A DNA stretch of 64,000 nt from Monoplex corrugatus (taxonomy: Eukaryota > Mollusca > Gastropoda > Littorinimorpha > Ranellidae). The notes below the pieces were generated by a model. That model saw nothing but the letters and a program-made list of their open reading frames with translations, was not told where the DNA came from and searched no databases. The position numbers were made by a program, and so were the translations under genes. Shown piece by piece: positions 9,662 through 22,820 of this stretch. The stretch covers positions 14,243,686 through 14,307,685 of the forward strand of contig JAPXFY010000023.1 of assembly GCA_030674185.1 (NCBI GenBank). The letters are read 5' to 3'. The first letter of the stretch is position 1, and each line of letters begins with the position of its first letter.

Positions 9662-12600
9662 GTGTTATAGTCGTGTTTTTGTCACGTTTTCTTTTTGATT
9701 TATTGTTCTTGTTTTTGCTGTGTAAAGTTATGTACATTCTGCAGTCCCTTATGTCGTCCAGTGTAAAAAGAAAACTTTTGTTTTATTGATTTCTGATATA
9801 TTTATCTGTTTATTTTATTTTATTCATTCAGTTTGTGATCGTCTTTTTGTTTTAATTCATTCATTGTGTTAGTGGTATTGTTCTTACTACAACTGATTTT
9901 AAATGTTTTGGGAGATTTTTTTAATTTTTTTCTTTTTCTTTTTTTTTTAGAAATGAAGGAGAAAACAAAAACAACAAAAAAAGCATCAGAAATAGAGATG
10001 AATGGCCTGGTAATAAAATGGTAATAAAATGCCATTAACAGAGGAATGTTTGACTTGTTTGTTTTATTTTAGTGTAATGTTAATAGGAGCACCATTTTAT
10101 CAAGTTTGATTTCAAGTCCAGCTGTCATTTTTATTTTAAAACCCCAATAAGAATATTTATATTTACTTAATTTTTGTGTTGTCTTTACTGACTTTCGTCT
10201 TATATAAAGGAATTAAATGATGATGGCTCTGCTGTTGGTTTTTTTTTAGTTTTTTTTTTTAGGTGGTGGTGGTGGTGTGTGCATGTTTAATGATTAATCT
10301 GAGAGTTAAAGGTGTCCAGTGCATGTGCGTGCATGTGTGTGTATGTGAGGCAAGTAAATTGAGACAGTGACAGTTCTTTAAATGAGTTTAATGCGTGCGT
10401 GCATTTGTTTGCTAATTTAATTCAGAAGAAGAGGCACACAGCTGGGATGTAGTAACTTGGTCAAGAGGTCATACAAGATCAGGTCTATAAATAAATAGAT
10501 TTTTTTAACCACCTATGTTTGAATTTTTCTTTGTCTTTGCCATATTTTTCCAGAGAGTCCCACTCCCAGTATCTGCACTCCCACACATCTGTCAATGCAG
10601 CATGGGTGACATTTCTTTGTTTAAAACCTGAATACTATTACTAAGAGCAGAAATGATAAGTGATGTTGGTTTATGGTTGCCTAGATATGTTGAACCAGCC
10701 AGGTTTCAGTGAAAGTTACTGAAGTAAAAGATGAACACAAAGGGTACGAATGTAATTATTAAATTTTGTACAAAAATGGAAATCATGGATGACTAATGCT
10801 TTGTCGTTGTTTTGTCAGTGGGAACTGAAAATGCGTGGGAAGCAAGCATGTAGAGGAGTCCATGGCAACAAAAGTGTTGTTCCTGGCACAATTTTGTAAC
10901 ACAATGTATACAGGTGGTGGGCTGTGGTGTTGGGGGTGGTAAGAGGGTTTTTTGTGGGTTTTTTGTTTGTTTGTTGTTGGGTTTTTTGTTTTGTTTTGTT
11001 TTTTGGGTGGTGGTGGTGATGGCAATGCCATTTTAAGATTACATGCTTTCCTCAGAGAGGGAATCCGACATTTCACATTTCAAAAACAAATTGGCACAAA
11101 GCATTCATTTCTGATTTTCTTCAAATTTAGTGAAGGTAAAACAGCAATGGACAGATGGGCACCTCTTTTATAATGCTGGTCCAGACAGAAATTGAGGTCT
11201 CAACCACATCACTCCCTGATGATCTCAGGGTTAGAGGATTAACATTCAGCAACCAATTCATTCCACCCAACTTGCCTGTTTCACTGTTTGTTTGTTTCAG
11301 CATTTCTGATCTAGATGGATCACACACACACATAGACGACCATAGAATTGACACAGCAGGCTGACCCTGTTGCACTCAGTGTAGTGGATCACATACTGTG
11401 ACATTTAATGATGCAGCAGAACAAAAGTTTGTGTTTTTGAGGGAGAGAGAGCGTGTGTGTGAGTTGACATTAGACTTTAGAGCACTGACGATATATGCGA
11501 AAAGAGTGTGTGTGCGTGTGATTTTTGTGTTTTCTTTCTCAGAATAGTAAGAAGGTTTACGCCCTACTTATTTCCTGGTATGAGACATGCATGCAAGTCT
11601 GATACAGTTCATTTTTAGAGTCTAAGTTCAACAGTTCCTTTTTTTTTTTAGATGGGAAATTAAAATACATGCTTCTGCCCTCCCTCCATTTTTTAAAGGA
11701 GATAAAAATACATAAAAAAGATGGATATGGATGGGTGGGGTTTATATATGTGTATAAGAATTTGTGGTTGCTCAACATTAGCACACATATACATATGCTG
11801 TAAGCAGCTTGATTACCTGTGCAATGTGCACATCACTTGCTGCTTTCAAAGTACAATATTTTGCTGCTGTAATGTGCAAGTTTGAAAGTATACATTAAAG
11901 CTGAACATTTTTTTTTATTGTTATTCTTGAGTTTGTATTTTATTACTGTTAGTGTTAGTATAATGATAAGAGAAAGCAACATATATTGTTGTATGATACT
12001 TTGAACCTCCCTAGTGAAGTCAGCTTACTTGTATTTGGAAACTGCTCATCGTAGAGTAATTTGAGTATTGATTTTGTTCTTTTCATACAATTTGTGCTGT
12101 AACTGTAACATGTAGCCTTTTGATATCTTTGTCTTGTCTATTCATCAGTTGTCATGCTCTGAGATTTTCTCCGAGTGTATAGTTATAACAAGTATATTAG
12201 ATGTAACTAAAATTGAGTCCTCCCAAGCATATAACTGTACTGGTAATCAATATCAGATGTAACTGAAATTAAATAATTATGGTAATCAATATCAGATGTA
12301 ACTGAAATTAAATAAATTGCATAGTTTATTGCTACAGATACTTCATGAAAGTTTAGAATACATGGATTAATTTCAAACACAGTTATTCTTCTCATGCACA
12401 AGGATACAGTTTGTATTTGTATATTTGTTGTTGTTGTCATGTGAAAGTGAACAAGAAGATGTATACATAATTTTCGCTTAGAATGTAGACACAAACAAGA
12501 TTTTATCTTAATTGATAAAGTGAAGGTAAAGGTTATGCAGTAACCCAAGATCATGAGAGAGTGAAGTAATGGAGACGTCAACTTACGTAGCTGCTACAGG

Positions 12601-12741
12601 TAGTATTGCGAAGGTAGTATCATTAACTCTTTTCCAAAGCTGTGTTATCTGCCATAAACCTGAACAGGATCAGATACCCATTCACAGCTGGTAGGACTAG
12701 AAGCCGCACACAGTGTTTTTCCCAAGTCAGACGTAATAGAA
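9662..12741. other. AT-rich non-coding stretch
   Basis: It contains a family C repeat at about 11,140-11,245, a T/G-rich low-complexity zone near 10,930-11,020, and a short near-perfect tandem duplication at about 12,240-12,316 (GGTAATCAATATCAGATGTA twice). No gene is supported. Confidence 0.5.
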
Positions 12742-12934
12742 ATAACCTTTGACTCCTCGCATTCTATCCACCAACAACAAAAACTTAAGCCTTTGACACT
12801 CTCACCCTATCCATCAGCTTACCTGCAGGAAGCTGATTGAGAGAGTGATGAAATCAGAGGGTTAAGTTTTTGCTTTGCTAGCATGGTTGACTGCGCAGGA
12901 TAATGGTGGACAGGGTGTGGGAGTCAAAGGATAA
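12742..12934. mobile_element. TTAA palindromic MITE, diverged copy
   Basis: Same layout as 7,311-7,502, with a CCTGCAGG-centred inner palindrome near 12,830. Both terminal tetranucleotides have mutated to ATAA. Confidence 0.6.
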
Positions 12935-12964
12935 GTAAGTCAATTGCCATATTCACATGTATAA

Positions 12965-13480
12965 TCTTGGCAACAAAGGTCCACTCTGTCTGTTCTAGGC
13001 CAGCCTCAATGTAGTGCCCCAGGTATGTTTCAAGATGTCTCCTGTTGGGTCTTCCACTGTAAGATCTTCCTCTGGTGTTGGGTGAAGGCAGTCCAGGTGA
13101 TGTTACCCAGTTTTCTTCGGATTATACGTCCAATCCATCTCCATCATCTTTTCATGATAATACTTTAATAGTGCCCATAGTCTGATGACTGCATTGGGCA
13201 GTTAGGTGTTGGTTGGAGATGGTATTAGGCAAGAAGATTTGTCTTATATTTGCAGGTTGTTTGTGTGGGTAATAGCTTGGTAAACTTGCTTTTTTTTTTT
13301 CATCCTCCAGCATTCTGAGCCATGAAATAGGGTGGAAAGGACTCGGCTGTGGTACAGTACTCAGCTCTAATAGTCTCAGTTTGGTGTTGATTTTGTACTT
13401 GGGAGACCTCTACTCTAGTCTCCACACATGCAGCATTCTGAAGGTGTTTCTGGCTTTGTCGAAGTGGTTTTTGATTTCAT
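12965..13480 (-). mobile_element. RTE-like LINE C-terminal remnant
   Basis: On the minus strand the text reads as a decayed C-terminus of an RTE-like polyprotein. It has ARNTFRMLHVWRLE and TKLRLLELST near 13,460-13,370, and WRWIGRIIRRKLGNI near 13,150-13,105, with stops in between. The WRWIGHV..R type phrase is usual at the end of such LINE ORFs. It stops exactly at the TTAA that starts the next element. Confidence 0.6.
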
Positions 13481-13799
13481 TTAACCCTTAGCTGTTTCAC
13501 AAAGCTGGTAACCGCCCTGCAGAAGAATGTGCCGATCCGTTCGTAGGGGTTGAGATCGCTCGACCTTTTCCAGCACTTGTGGGGAATTTCCATCACTACT
13601 GGCCTTGCTGTCTTATTGCATGTGTGGTTAGAATCTTGGTCAGTCTCGCGTTGAATTTTTTAAAAATAGTACGAGCATTCTGGGATGCCATGAACTTTCC
13701 ATTCACTACTGAAAGACTTTGTACTGACGCTGTGCTACATTCGAATGTGAATACTAGGAGCTAGCTTTACATCTTGCAGTGCAAATGCGAAAGGGTTAA
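13481..13799. mobile_element. TTAA-flanked piggyBac-like MITE (319 bp)
   Basis: It runs TTAACCCTTAGCTGTTTCAC ... TGCGAAAGGGTTAA. The termini are imperfect inverted repeats (CCCTTAGC against CCCTTTCGC). It has no convincing ORF, although a 61-codon frame is open by chance. Confidence 0.45.
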
Positions 13800-15600
13800 A
13801 GCACAAAGAGCTCACAGAATCTGCATCAGTTTACTTCTCCAGAAGAATTTACTTAATCATTTTATCTTACTTTTTTTAATTTTATTATCAACTTGTAAAA
13901 AGTCATTACTTTTACTTTTGGCGATTAAATTAAACTGATACCAGCATAAATATTACAGTAAAAGGATAATCATGTTGTTTTTAGTCATCTGTATTTATTC
14001 ATCCAAACATAGATTTTTTTTGTATGGTTGATCTTACTTCCCACGTTTCAGGAGGCCCTTAAAACTAGAGTACAGCACATATTTTTACCTCACTGGTATA
14101 GAAATGTAGATTTGCTTTCAGGCTTGGTCAAAAAAATGTCTTTCACTTTAACCAGGAATTAGCAGTCGTAGTTTCACACAAAAGACTTTGACCAGAAACT
14201 GCCATTGAAATTCAGCCCTTTCGATGCCTGGCCCCTCTCCTCATACCTCCCCCCCTCCCACAATTCCACCTCCCTGGTGGATCTGAGGCCTATTTTTGAT
14301 ATTTAGCCAACCATGAGGTATTGAGCTTTCCTTTTGAGTCTGACATGAAGGATTCCCCTTTCAAGACAGACATGAAAAATGTTTTGTAAATGGAGGGGCA
14401 GAGAAAGTGGGAAGGGTTGTGCGTAATTTTGCCCCCCTTTTTTTTCAGTTGATATTTCATTATTTGACATCATCCGTAAGATGAAACCCTGGACAGTTCA
14501 TTGGTCTGCGTAAAGTTGTTCTTTTATTGGTTTTAGCGACTTCAGTTTGAATGCTTGCTTTTTCATTTTCCCCATTTTCATTCTCCCCTTTTCATTTTTA
14601 TTCCCCCCCCCCCCCCCCCCCCCCAAATTTTCATTTTCCCTTTTTCAGTTTAGTTTAAATCTTGTCCTTATCCTCCGCCTCAAAAAGGAAGAGATGAATT
14701 CAAATCTACCAGTGACATACGTCCGTGGAGGCAGAAATACATCTATTGTGATGATTTATGGTTTGTTTTAAAACTTTTAGTCAGATTTTGAATACAAAAT
14801 TTGAGTTCCAGTCAGACTGATCGTATGTTATCTAATGAGTGCGTCAGATATTCTAGAGCATATCTAATGTGCACATCACACGTTGTTGTGCTCACTCGCA
14901 CAGCAGACAGCAAGTGGCATTTAAATCGTTTGCTGCCAGGTTTATTTTTTTTACTCTTGTTTTATTATTTTGGAAAGCAAATAAAGTCTTGTTCCGCTCA
15001 TGACCCACACAGACCCAAAAACAAAAAGGCTTTCCAAAAGAAATCGGAAAGGTTTTATTTGTAGTTTAACATTTGTGGAGGTATCTTGCCTGAAATTCTG
15101 CAAATCAGCTGATGATATTCTGTTGCTTGGCATTTTACTTGAGAAGAAATTTATAGGAGTTAATAGGATTTGTTATGACATGATTCCTCACCCCTGTATG
15201 GATGGGTATGACTGCGCCAGAAGTCAGGATCCTGGCTTTTTGGTAGGTGTTTCGGCAGCAGTGTGCTGGAAAAAAAATCACAGGTCTGAATCAAGAGTCT
15301 AGCAAGCAGTTAATAGTTATTTTGGTGGTGTCAATTGTCATTCCATCTTCTTTTGACCAGTGGGAGGTCCCTGTCCACTATCTGTCACCTTCTCTCTCTT
15401 TGGCCTGTCGGGGTCCATTTCAGAGTGAATGGCTTGACATGCAGGTCGTGTGGGGAATCCCCAGACATGCCCCAACCTGCAGTGTGCTTTCTGCAAATAG
15501 TGGTTAATACATGGAGCCGTTGTGATCTGTCCCTGATCTCTTCATTTGAAACAGTCATTCTGTGTGAGGCCCAGGATTTTACATAACATAGTCATCTGAA
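13800..15600. other. Non-coding stretch
   Basis: Notable only for a C22 homopolymer at about 14,604-14,625. I see no splice-flanked open frame or repeat family member. Confidence 0.45.
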
Positions 15601-15626
15601 ATTCGTGTCTTCTTCTTTTTGTTACA

Positions 15627-15634
15627 CACACACA

Positions 15635-15666
<32 letters not shown>

Positions 15667-15755
15667 CACACACACAACCACCCACCACACACACACACAC
15701 ACACACACACACTCTCTCTCTCTCTCTCTCTCTCTCGCACACACATACACACACA
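15627..15755. repeat. Compound (CA)n/(CT)n microsatellite
   Basis: Runs of CACG, CA, then CT, then CA. Translated frames here are purely repeat-derived. Confidence 0.95.
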
Positions 15756-18060
15756 TACACGTCTATATGAAATAATCTCCTTTAAAAAGAAAAGGTGGGG
15801 GAGGTTAAAAAGCAGTGGATAGAACAAAACAAACACAAATTATAGCTTATGCATGATGTATAAAACAGACAAATTGAGAAATAAATAGGATCATCAGGTT
15901 TAGGACAAAACAATTGACAGAAGCTTTTTCATTTTCAGTGATTTTGTTGAACTGTTTGAGATTTTCTTCCATTATTATTATTATTATTATTTATCATTAT
16001 TATTATTATACAAATAATGTAGAAATGATATGAAAGGAGATCGTTGATATGGCTTGACTATCCTTTTCAATTTCCCCCGCAGCCGTTGTGTCGTTGAACT
16101 TGTTCGTTTTGAGGCTGGTCAATAGGAATAATATGTGTGCGTGCGCAGAATGTTGAAAGGGCTGTAGTGGGAATGGGGGTGCTATTGATCCCAGGGAAAC
16201 ATGTTTTAAAGGTTGACACTGGAGCTCCACAGAAAGACATTAACCAAGGACAGATAGGTTGTGTGTCTGCTTCAATCTGGCTTTTGCCAGTGTGCAGGCA
16301 CCAAGGTGAAGGCTGAAGATTTTATTTATTTATATACATTTTTTTTTTTTAAATGTGGTTGTGTCAGGTGTGGGTGTGAGTGAACAATTCAACCAGTAAC
16401 TTTTACAGGTTATATTACTATTCATGCCTATGAGTGAACAAGCTGCGTGGTGGTGTGGGTATTTATACACCAAGGTCAAGGCTGTTTGGAGGTTCCTTTT
16501 GAACTTTGAGATGTGGTCTTGTGTCGTTGCAGCCTCTTTTTTTTTCTGACTATGAAGCGAATTTGAAAAGCTGACCTGACGTGTGTATATGTCTGTCTGT
16601 CTGTGTGTGTGTGTGTGTGTGTTATACACAGACATTGAGACAAGAGTAAAAAAAAAAAAAAGTGAATGCGAAACAAATGAATGAACTTACACATGTAATG
16701 TAAAAAGTGTTTTGAAGTCAAACCAGATGTGTGCATGATGATCCTAAAATGCAAATCAGTCATATTGTTTATGGTACATTATTAATTTTATATTTTTAAA
16801 TAGAGGGGGAAAAACTAAAAAGGAATGCATTGTGATGAAAAGTACCTTAAAAACATGTTTCAGTTTTTTCAAACAATCTGCACTTATCATTCTCAGATTG
16901 TATATTTTGAGATATTGCTGGTATAATATATAACGTTACTGTTACAGAGAAGGAACAACAAAGTTTTGTTACTAAACGTGTACATATATGATACACAGTA
17001 GAGACTTTGAGTTGTGATCAAGTCTGCATTGCTAAGAAGAGTTGTAAGAACAACAAACACTTGATAGATATGTAGAGATTGGTTTTGGTAGCTTGATTGA
17101 AGAAGAAGAATTATATATATGTTGAATGTAGAATTTATAGAAACTCAGATTAACACAGAACTTAACATATGAACGCACATATGTACGTCCAGCCACATAC
17201 ACATGTACACACAATACAAATATAGAAGTAGTGTAATCATATATGTACATGCTTGCGCGTTTGCTGTCTTCCCCATCCCACCAATCACACACATACATGT
17301 ATCCTCCCCCCCCCCCCCTCTCTCTCTCTCACAAAAAACACCGCATGAATGAACTAAAAGCACAACATTCTATTTTTAGTTGAATCATTTTGTTACTGGA
17401 TAAGCTGTGTATATGGGGCTATTGATTTTCCCCTGCTCACCACCCTAGTGAAATGACAGTGACCAGCATTAGGTAGTGGACTGTATCCCAGTCCATGCAG
17501 CTTGTTGCTGGGAGGTGTTTCCATAGAAAGTCCTCAGGCTGGGGATAAGTTGTCTTAGGGGCTGTCATTACCACCCAAGTATTGACCATGGCTTGCCGCA
17601 AGTCGATGTGACCTCTGTATTGATCACTTCTCCTTGTCTTGCTTCAGGGCTGCAATGAGTTTTTCGAGTTGTGGTGTTGCGGACTTTTGTGTTCTGCCAC
17701 GCTTTATTCGCTGTGGTGTTGTGTGACTTTTGTGAGGTGATATGTAAAATTGTAAGGTTAGTACCTCCAACACACAGACAAGATTTATTGTTATCTGCAA
17801 AAGTTGATTAGTCAATGTTGTGTGTATATTAGTTTTTTTCTTTTTATTACTGTTTCATGTATATTACTGTCTCAACTATTTAGTGTTTTGTGTGTGTTTT
17901 AATGTGTGGTGCTGCATCATGCTTGAGATTTGCAGAGAGGTGAACTTGTCTGCTAAGTTTTATCACCTTTGTACATGTATACAGCCCTGGGAATGGCCCC
18001 TGAAGTGTTGACTGGGCTGTGATCTCTTAAATTATTGTGAAAATTATGTTCCTCTTGAAC
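15756..18060. other. AT-rich non-coding stretch
   Basis: It contains an ATT triplet run (15,974-16,012), a GT run at about 16,598-16,622 and a C/CT run near 17,307-17,330. No gene is supported. Confidence 0.45.
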
Positions 18061-18067
18061 ATAATGT

Positions 18068-18300
18068 GTCATCATCATCATCATGTGCCTAGCCGCATGG
18101 CATTGGTGATTGTTGCTCTCCATACGAATCTATCCCTTGTCGCTGCAAGTACATCTCCCATCTCTCCGTCCTCGGTCACCCTGCAAGTCCATCCAGTATT
18201 TTCTCCCTGGGTCTAGCTGGTGCTTTCTTTCCCTCTGGCTTTCCTGTAAATATATACTACAGCACATTCCAGGGTTTTATTTTGTTTTTCTGCACAGTCC
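18068..18300 (-). mobile_element. Minus-strand LINE 3' end, diverged
   Basis: It reads as the complement of the 3' end of the LINE at 52,241-54,084: a TCATCA tail, then GCCGCATGGCATTGGTGATT, then TCCCTGGGTCTAGCTGGTGC. It is more diverged than the other fragments of this family. Confidence 0.65.
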
Positions 18301-18439
18301 TCTGTGCTGCTTCAGTGATGCTATCCCTACACTGCTCATTCCAGTTCCTGCTTCAATTGGAAGATGATGGGCCACAGAAACTGTAGGACTTTGTGCTGAT
18401 AGCCACCAGTCCTTTTAGCTGTAAATGGATACCTGATTC

Positions 18440-18580
18440 TTGGACATGGTTGGGGAAAGTAAAACAACACCGGAAAGCAGATGGGCATCACTCTCATTAT
18501 GCTGGTCTCAAGAAAAGTTGAGGTCTCTTTCCGTTCACATCCATATGACCCTAGAGTTGTGGGACAACCTGTACCATTAC
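18440..18580 (+). repeat. Dispersed repeat, family C
   Basis: It shares GGAAAGCAGATGGGCATCAC, TTATGCTGGTCTC and AAAGTTGAGGTCTCT with the copies near 676, 11,145 and 33,335. Confidence 0.5.
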
Positions 18581-18965
18581 TTAATACAGATTTTGTTTGT
18601 TTGTTTGTTTCCTTGTTCTTTATGTGACCTGCCAAAGAGGATAGTTACTTAAGTTTCAAGGATGTGTAGGGTGAGGGACTTGGAGGAGGAGGTTAGAGAT
18701 TGCTGTTAGGGCAGGGAGATGGGGGCTGGTGGGTTAGGGGGGCAGGAGGTAGTTAGGGACAGCTGAACTGGTGACACTATGCCATAAGACAAGAGTACTC
18801 CATAATTCTCAAGATATATGGCTTCCTCCTGAAGACAGCCATCTTTCCAACCTGTCCTGTCGTCAGTGTGATGTATGGTATTCCGTGCATAATACAGTCA
18901 AGTGCAGTTTGCTGCCTGTCATCTTTACATGTCTTAAGAAGGGACCATAGTGTGATATGAATCAC

Positions 18966-19420
18966 GTAATGTCACTCGTGGGGCGACCATCCCCAACCCG
19001 GCGGGTCCATAGGTGGCGGATAAAGGAACGGCCCTCAGATATGGGGGTTAGCTGTGATATAAGTCAGGCTTGCCTGGTCGAATAAGCAGTCCCGGACCAA
19101 CTGGCGATGTTCCTACCAGGACGGGGCGGGACAGCAGGTGGCGCTGTTGATCTCCACTGAAATACCCTCTATGTCCTATGGTGGGTTCATCCTGCGGTTA
19201 AGAGGCGCAGTATAACCTCTAGCCCCAGGGTGGGACCCCTGGCTAATCAATCCCCCCTGTGCTTCCAGGGCAGGACATACGGACCAGGAGCTAAGGGCGG
19301 GGTAACCCCTACAGAAAACCTAGAGAGCTGAAGACGGAGAAATGGAGCCTGTATGGCGCTCTCTAACAAATCACCATGCCACGCACCATCGCACAACGCA
19401 CAATGGACTCGTATTTTTTT
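18966..19420. other. Unusually GC-rich block ending in a poly(T) tract
   Basis: About 450 bp of GC-rich text (for example AACCCGGCGGGTCCATAGGT and GGACGGGGCGGGACAGCAGG) in an AT-rich setting. It ends near 19,414 in a run of about 20 T. There is no long ORF. It could be the 5' leader of a retrotransposon or another structured repeat; only one copy is in the window. Confidence 0.4.
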
Positions 19421-19439
19421 TTTTTTTTTTTTAAAGTTC

Positions 19440-19885
19440 CAATTTTCATAAATGCGTATGCATGTCCTTTTGCCTGTACTAGGCAGGCAGTATGTGGCTG
19501 CACAGTCTGCACACTCTGCTGGGCATCTATGCTTCTATAAGCTAGCGGACACTAACACAACTTGCACTTACAGGGTCTTTAATGTGCATATTTGATGTTC
19601 TCAGTGTATGTGAGAGGGTTGAAGAACTAACCTTGTATAAAATCTGCTGATACATTGACCTGGGAGATCAGAAAAATCTCCACTTTTACCCTTCAGGTGG
19701 GAGGTACCCAGACTTTGTGTTTAGGCATGCAGTACATTGAATGATTACACTAAGATCCTGTAAGCCACGTCAATGTTTTGTGGCTTATGGAAACAAGAAT
19801 ATCTCACAAGCTCACCCGCTGAAGTCGGAGTATGCAGACTGTGTAGCAATGTAACATCTGTACAGTATGCACCAGCAGGGTGCAT
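19440..19885. repeat. Family B repeat, two partial copies in opposite orientation
   Basis: 19,440-19,740 reads forward (CACAGTCTGCACACTCTGCT, ACAGGGTCTTTAATGTGCAT, GGTGGGAGGTACCCAG). 19,745-19,885 reads in reverse (AAGATCCTGTAAGCCACGTC, CCGCTGAAGTCGGAGTATGC). The pair forms an imperfect inverted repeat. Confidence 0.55.
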
Positions 19886-20532
19886 TCATGCATCTCTGGA
19901 AACAGTGTTTAGAATTGGGAGTTGGGTGGGGGGGGGGTGTAATATCAGGCTAGATATGCGGGTTAATGAAAAAGTCTTGTCACTTTCTTTGCAAAACAGT
20001 GGGAAGTCCACCGTGCGTGAAGTTTTCAGAATCCTTCAAAATACTGTCTTCCTCTCTCCACACACAGTTTCAGCATCCTCAGCCAAGAGCCAACTGCTTT
20101 TTTGTAGGTCGAGATATGGTAGCAAGCTGTGATTTCACTGCTTTTCCCCAAGTCCTGTATTCTTAAAACTTCTTGGCAGTCAGGTTTTGCTTCGAAAGGG
20201 GAAACAACTTGGAAGTTGTATGCGGCTGAGTTAGGACTGTAGGGTGGGTTAAGGAGAACTTAATTGCTTTTGTACCTAGGTCACAGTGATCTTTGCTCTT
20301 TGGACACTGGCACTGTCATGTGGATGGACTGTTTTGCTGATACCCACATTCGGATGACGGTTTGCACATCCTTGGGGAAAAACAGTTCTTGTCTGTAGCA
20401 AGAAATGGTTGAGTGTGATTGAGCTTTCTTGGTGGTCTGAATCCATTTCAGTGGCTCATGGTCAGATTTTGACCTTTTTATGGAGTCATCGTAGGTCATC
20501 TCCCAGTACAAGTGGACAGAAAAAGTTAAGTA

Positions 20533-21245
20533 ATATAATAATAATAATAAATAATTACAATATTTATATAGCGCAAAATCTTGATAAAATCAAATCTAAG
20601 CGCTGAAACACACACACACGCACGCACGCACGCACACACGCACACACACACACACACGGCTATAAATGGGGAGAAAGAATAAAAACAATGGAAAATTATA
20701 GAAAGCATATTATATACAATTATATATTGCAATGTGATTCCCCTCCGAGTGGAGACAGACTGCAGAGGGGATTGAGTGAGGTCAGGATTTTATGCAGAGG
20801 AGAAAAGGTGAGTTTTGAGAGCGGACTTGAAGGAGACAAAAGTAGGTTGCTGACGGACTGAGAGAGGAAGTTTGTTTCCAGGAGAGCGGACCAGAAACAG
20901 AGAAGGCTCGTGGACCATAGGTATTGAGCTTAGTGCGTGGAAAGCGAAAAGTCAGAGGATCGGAGGCAGAGCGGAGGGTCCGTGAGGGAACATAGATCTC
21001 AAGTAGGCTTGACAGGTAATCGGGGGCTGCGTTATTGAGGCTTTTGGTGGTGTCTAGTTTGTACTGTATGCGCTTTGATACAGGGAGCCAGTGAAGTTGT
21101 GCCAGGAGAGGAGATATGTGGTCAGCTTTTTTCTTTTTGAGTACAAGGCGTGCAGCATTGTTTTGAATGCGCTGTAGGATGTGAGTGGTGGAGGCAGGAA
21201 GACCGGACAGGAGTGAATTGCAATAGTCAATGCGAGACATTATGG
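20533..21245 (-). mobile_element. CR1/L2-like LINE, 5'-truncated 3' end
   Basis: On the minus strand it encodes the C-terminal part of a CR1/L2-type RT (MSRIDYCNSLLSGLPAS, LLAQLHWLPVSKRIQYK, PSRTLRSASDPL). A short 3' UTR follows, then a GCGCTATATAAATATTGTAA tail into an ATT microsatellite. A few codons are missing relative to the copy at 40,963-42,012. A CA tract (20,607-20,658) lies in the 3' UTR. Confidence 0.8.
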
Positions 21246-21617
21246 GGTCATCCTCAGACCTAGTGGTTTGCTGCTTGTTTGACTGGTGGCTAGAAGATAG
21301 GGCACTTCCTGTAGATACGGTTCAAATCCCATGTGTCTGTCAGAGGTGATTGACTTTCCACCCTGCATGACTTCATGCTTCTCTACTTTTTCTTCAGAAG
21401 TTGAAGTGTAATTGTCCTTGACCAGAATCCAGTCCCCATCCCACCCCCATGTCTCTGATGTCTAAATGCATAAATATTTTACCCACACAAGCTAACATCT
21501 GTACAACATGATATCTGTTGCCTGTTTGTTTGCTCTCTTTTTCTCTGCCTCTTATATATGTCCTGTCTGTCTGTCCGTCTCTTTCTTTTCATGCTCTCCG
21601 CCCTTTCTCTCTCTCCT

Positions 21618-21645
21618 GTCTTATGCTCTCTCTCTCTCTCTCTCG

Positions 21646-21685
<40 letters not shown>

Positions 21686-21838
21686 TCTCTCTCTTTGTGC
21701 GTCCTTCCCTCTCTCTATCTCTCTTATCATGATCTCTCTTTCTGTCAGTCTGTTTCTCTCTCTCCCTCCCTCCCTCCCTCCCCTCTCCTTTCTCTCTCCC
21801 TCTCTCCCCCCTCTCTTTTTCTCTCCCTCCCTCTCCGC
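21618..21838. repeat. (CT)n-rich simple repeat
   Basis: Long CT/CCCT runs. All open frames across it are repeat-derived. Confidence 0.95.
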
Positions 21839-22121
21839 TCTCTGTGTTTTAAATCAGATTGCTGTTCAAATGGAATGTCAGACCACTGACAGATAGGACG
21901 ACCATCTGTTTCAGGTTGATCAATGGAGATAAAGCGAGGAAAAAGAAGACTGCAGATTAATAGAGGCACGCGAGAAACGTGACTCTGGAGCTTACTGGAG
22001 CTTGTAGTTGTACATTGCTCCATCACAGTGTGTGCTGTCTGCAAATGTTCTGGACACCTGAAGAGTACCTGGAGTAGGATTTATTGCCAATGCCTTTAGA
22101 AACAGGTGAGTCTTTGTCGGG

Positions 22122-22820
22122 ATTTGAATGACATTGGTGGCATGAAGATGGAATTTGCTGGAACTTAACACTGAATGACATTGGTGGTATGAAAATGGAA
22201 TTTGTTGTAACTTAACACTGAATGACTATGGTGGCATGAAAATGGAATTTGCTGAACTTAACACTGAATGATATGGTGGCATGAAAATGGAATTTGCTGG
22301 AACTTAATCACTGAATGATATGGTGGCATGAAAATGGAATTTTTGTAACTTAATACTGAATGATATGGTGGCATGAAATGGAATTTTCTGGAACTTAAAC
22401 TGAATGATATTGGTGGCATGAAAATGGAATTTTCTGGAACTTAATCACTGAATGATATGGTGGCATGAAAATGGAATTTTTGTAACTTAATACTGAATGA
22501 TATTGGTGGCATGAAAATGGAATTTTCTGTAACTTAATACTGAATGATACTGGTGGCATGAAAATGGAATTTTCTGGAACTTAACACTGAATGATATTGG
22601 TGGCATGAAAATGGAATTTTCGTTGAACTTAACACTGAATGATATTGGTGGCATGAAAATGGAATTTTCTGGAACTTAACACTGAAGTGACATTGGTGTG
22701 AAAATGGAATTTTCTGGAACTTAAGCTGAATGACACTGGTGGCATGAAAATGGAATTTGCTGGAACGGAACCTGAATGACATGGTGGTATGAAAGTGGAA
22801 TTTGTGGAACATTAACCTAA
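22122..22820. repeat. Minisatellite array 1, ~42-47-bp units
   Basis: About 15 diverged units of a GGTGGCATGAAAATGGAATT / CTGGAACTTAACACTGAATG monomer. Unit length varies through small indels. Confidence 0.9.

Noticed and set aside
18777..18965. Minus-strand 62-codon frame with a KPYILRIMEYS phrase
   Set aside because: No match to a family I know, no splice context, and adjacent to repeat-derived sequence.
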